A stretch of 64,000 bases of DNA from Halorubrum sp. 48-1-W (GTDB taxonomy: Archaea; Halobacteriota; Halobacteria; Halobacteriales; Haloferacaceae). A program made the position numbers and the translations under genes. Positions 63,723 through 64,000 of the stretch are shown in pieces (positions within the stretch are counted from its first letter, which is position 1; each line of letters opens with the position of its first letter). Location of the stretch: positions 1 through 64,000 of the forward strand of contig NZ_QMIM01000008.1 of the NCBI RefSeq assembly GCF_003287355.1, written 5' to 3'. The notes beneath the pieces are model-generated. The model saw only the letters and a list, made by a program, of their open reading frames with translations. It did not search any database and was not told the origin of the DNA.

Positions 63723-64000
63723 TCACCGCCCCGTCAGGTCCGGGCGGCGAGGTCCTTCCCACACCTCGGTCGAACGAAGCACCCGTCCCGGACGGTTCCC
63801 CGTCGGTTCGCCCTCCTCGACGACGAACTCGCCGTCGACCATGACGTGTTCGATCCCGTCGGAGAGCTGTATCGGATCGTCGAAGGTCGCGTTCGCCCGT
63901 ACCCGGTCGGGATCGAACACCACGAGGTCGGCGACGTATCCCTCGTACACGCGGCCGCGGTCGGGGAGGCCGAGCACGTCGGCGGGATGGCCGCTAGCCT
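63723..64000 (-). CDS. N-acyl-D-amino-acid deacylase-like amidohydrolase 3 (partial)
   Basis: The C-terminal part of an amidohydrolase running off the right edge. The visible 92 codons match the D-aminoacylase ending: GHPADVLGLPDRGRVYEGY, ADLVVFDPDRV, then an IEHVMVDGEFVVEEGEPTG close. The homologous ends of enzymes 1 and 2 read ADVTVFDPETV and ADLVVFDPVTV. Catalytic residues lie outside the window, so activity cannot be judged. It is convergent with the threonine-synthase-like gene, 18 bases away. Confidence 0.8.
   Translation of the reverse strand, partial: ASGHPADVLGLPDRGRVYEGYVADLVVFDPDRVRANATFDDPIQLSDGIEHVMVDGEFVVEEGEPTGNRPGRVLRSTEVWEGPRRPDLTGR

Overview
The window is high-GC chromosomal DNA from a halophilic archaeon (class Halobacteria). 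The proteins are strongly acidic, many starts look leaderless with a TATA-like box about 27 bases upstream, and others use a GGTGA Shine-Dalgarno. Typical haloarchaeal genes are present: priS-GINS, archease-rtcB, hmgA, type II GAPDH, DUF7344, DUF998 and HTH_10 proteins. Genus cannot be fixed from sequence alone.

Layout. 1-2000: an AbiE toxin-antitoxin pair at the 3' end of mutY, with a diverged partial copy of the mutY 3' end on its far side. 2000-9621: mutY, a class III aminotransferase with a PadR regulator, a hairpin-rich gap, then priS, GINS, a DUF998 membrane protein and a beta-CASP nuclease. 9667-13724: four exported proteins with SipW/TasA-like or DUF1102-like features plus a membrane-anchored winged-helix protein. 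13944-36297: mainly housekeeping genes (inositol monophosphatase family, HMG-CoA reductase, archease/RtcB, thymidine kinase, HD hydrolase, stress protein, MBF1-like factor, catalase-peroxidase, GAPDH). A D-2-hydroxyacid dehydrogenase here is split by a 0.34-kb palindrome-bearing element.

36425-64000 is a catabolic region. It has an amidase and two complete Dpp/Opp-type peptide ABC transporters. Between them lies a four-gene leftward operon: N-acyl-D-amino-acid deacylase, enolase-superfamily racemase, DgcN-like DUF1611 protein and DgcA-like epimerase. Beyond the second transporter come an M81 peptidase, a second D-aminoacylase, a DSD1/D-threonine-aldolase-type PLP enzyme, an HTH_10 regulator, a threonine-synthase-like enzyme and the end of a third D-aminoacylase. 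Read together, the region imports peptides or N-acylated amino acids and converts the D-isomers to usable L-amino acids or keto acids. That pathway is inference from families and gene order.

Most notable observations: the D-amino-acid scavenging region; a peptide-binding protein whose two halves appear circularly permuted; the TasA/DUF1102-like locus; the AbiE cassette bounded by a 32-bp identical block within diverged mutY copies; and recurrent 21-bp-period tandem repeats in unrelated genes and one intergenic gap.
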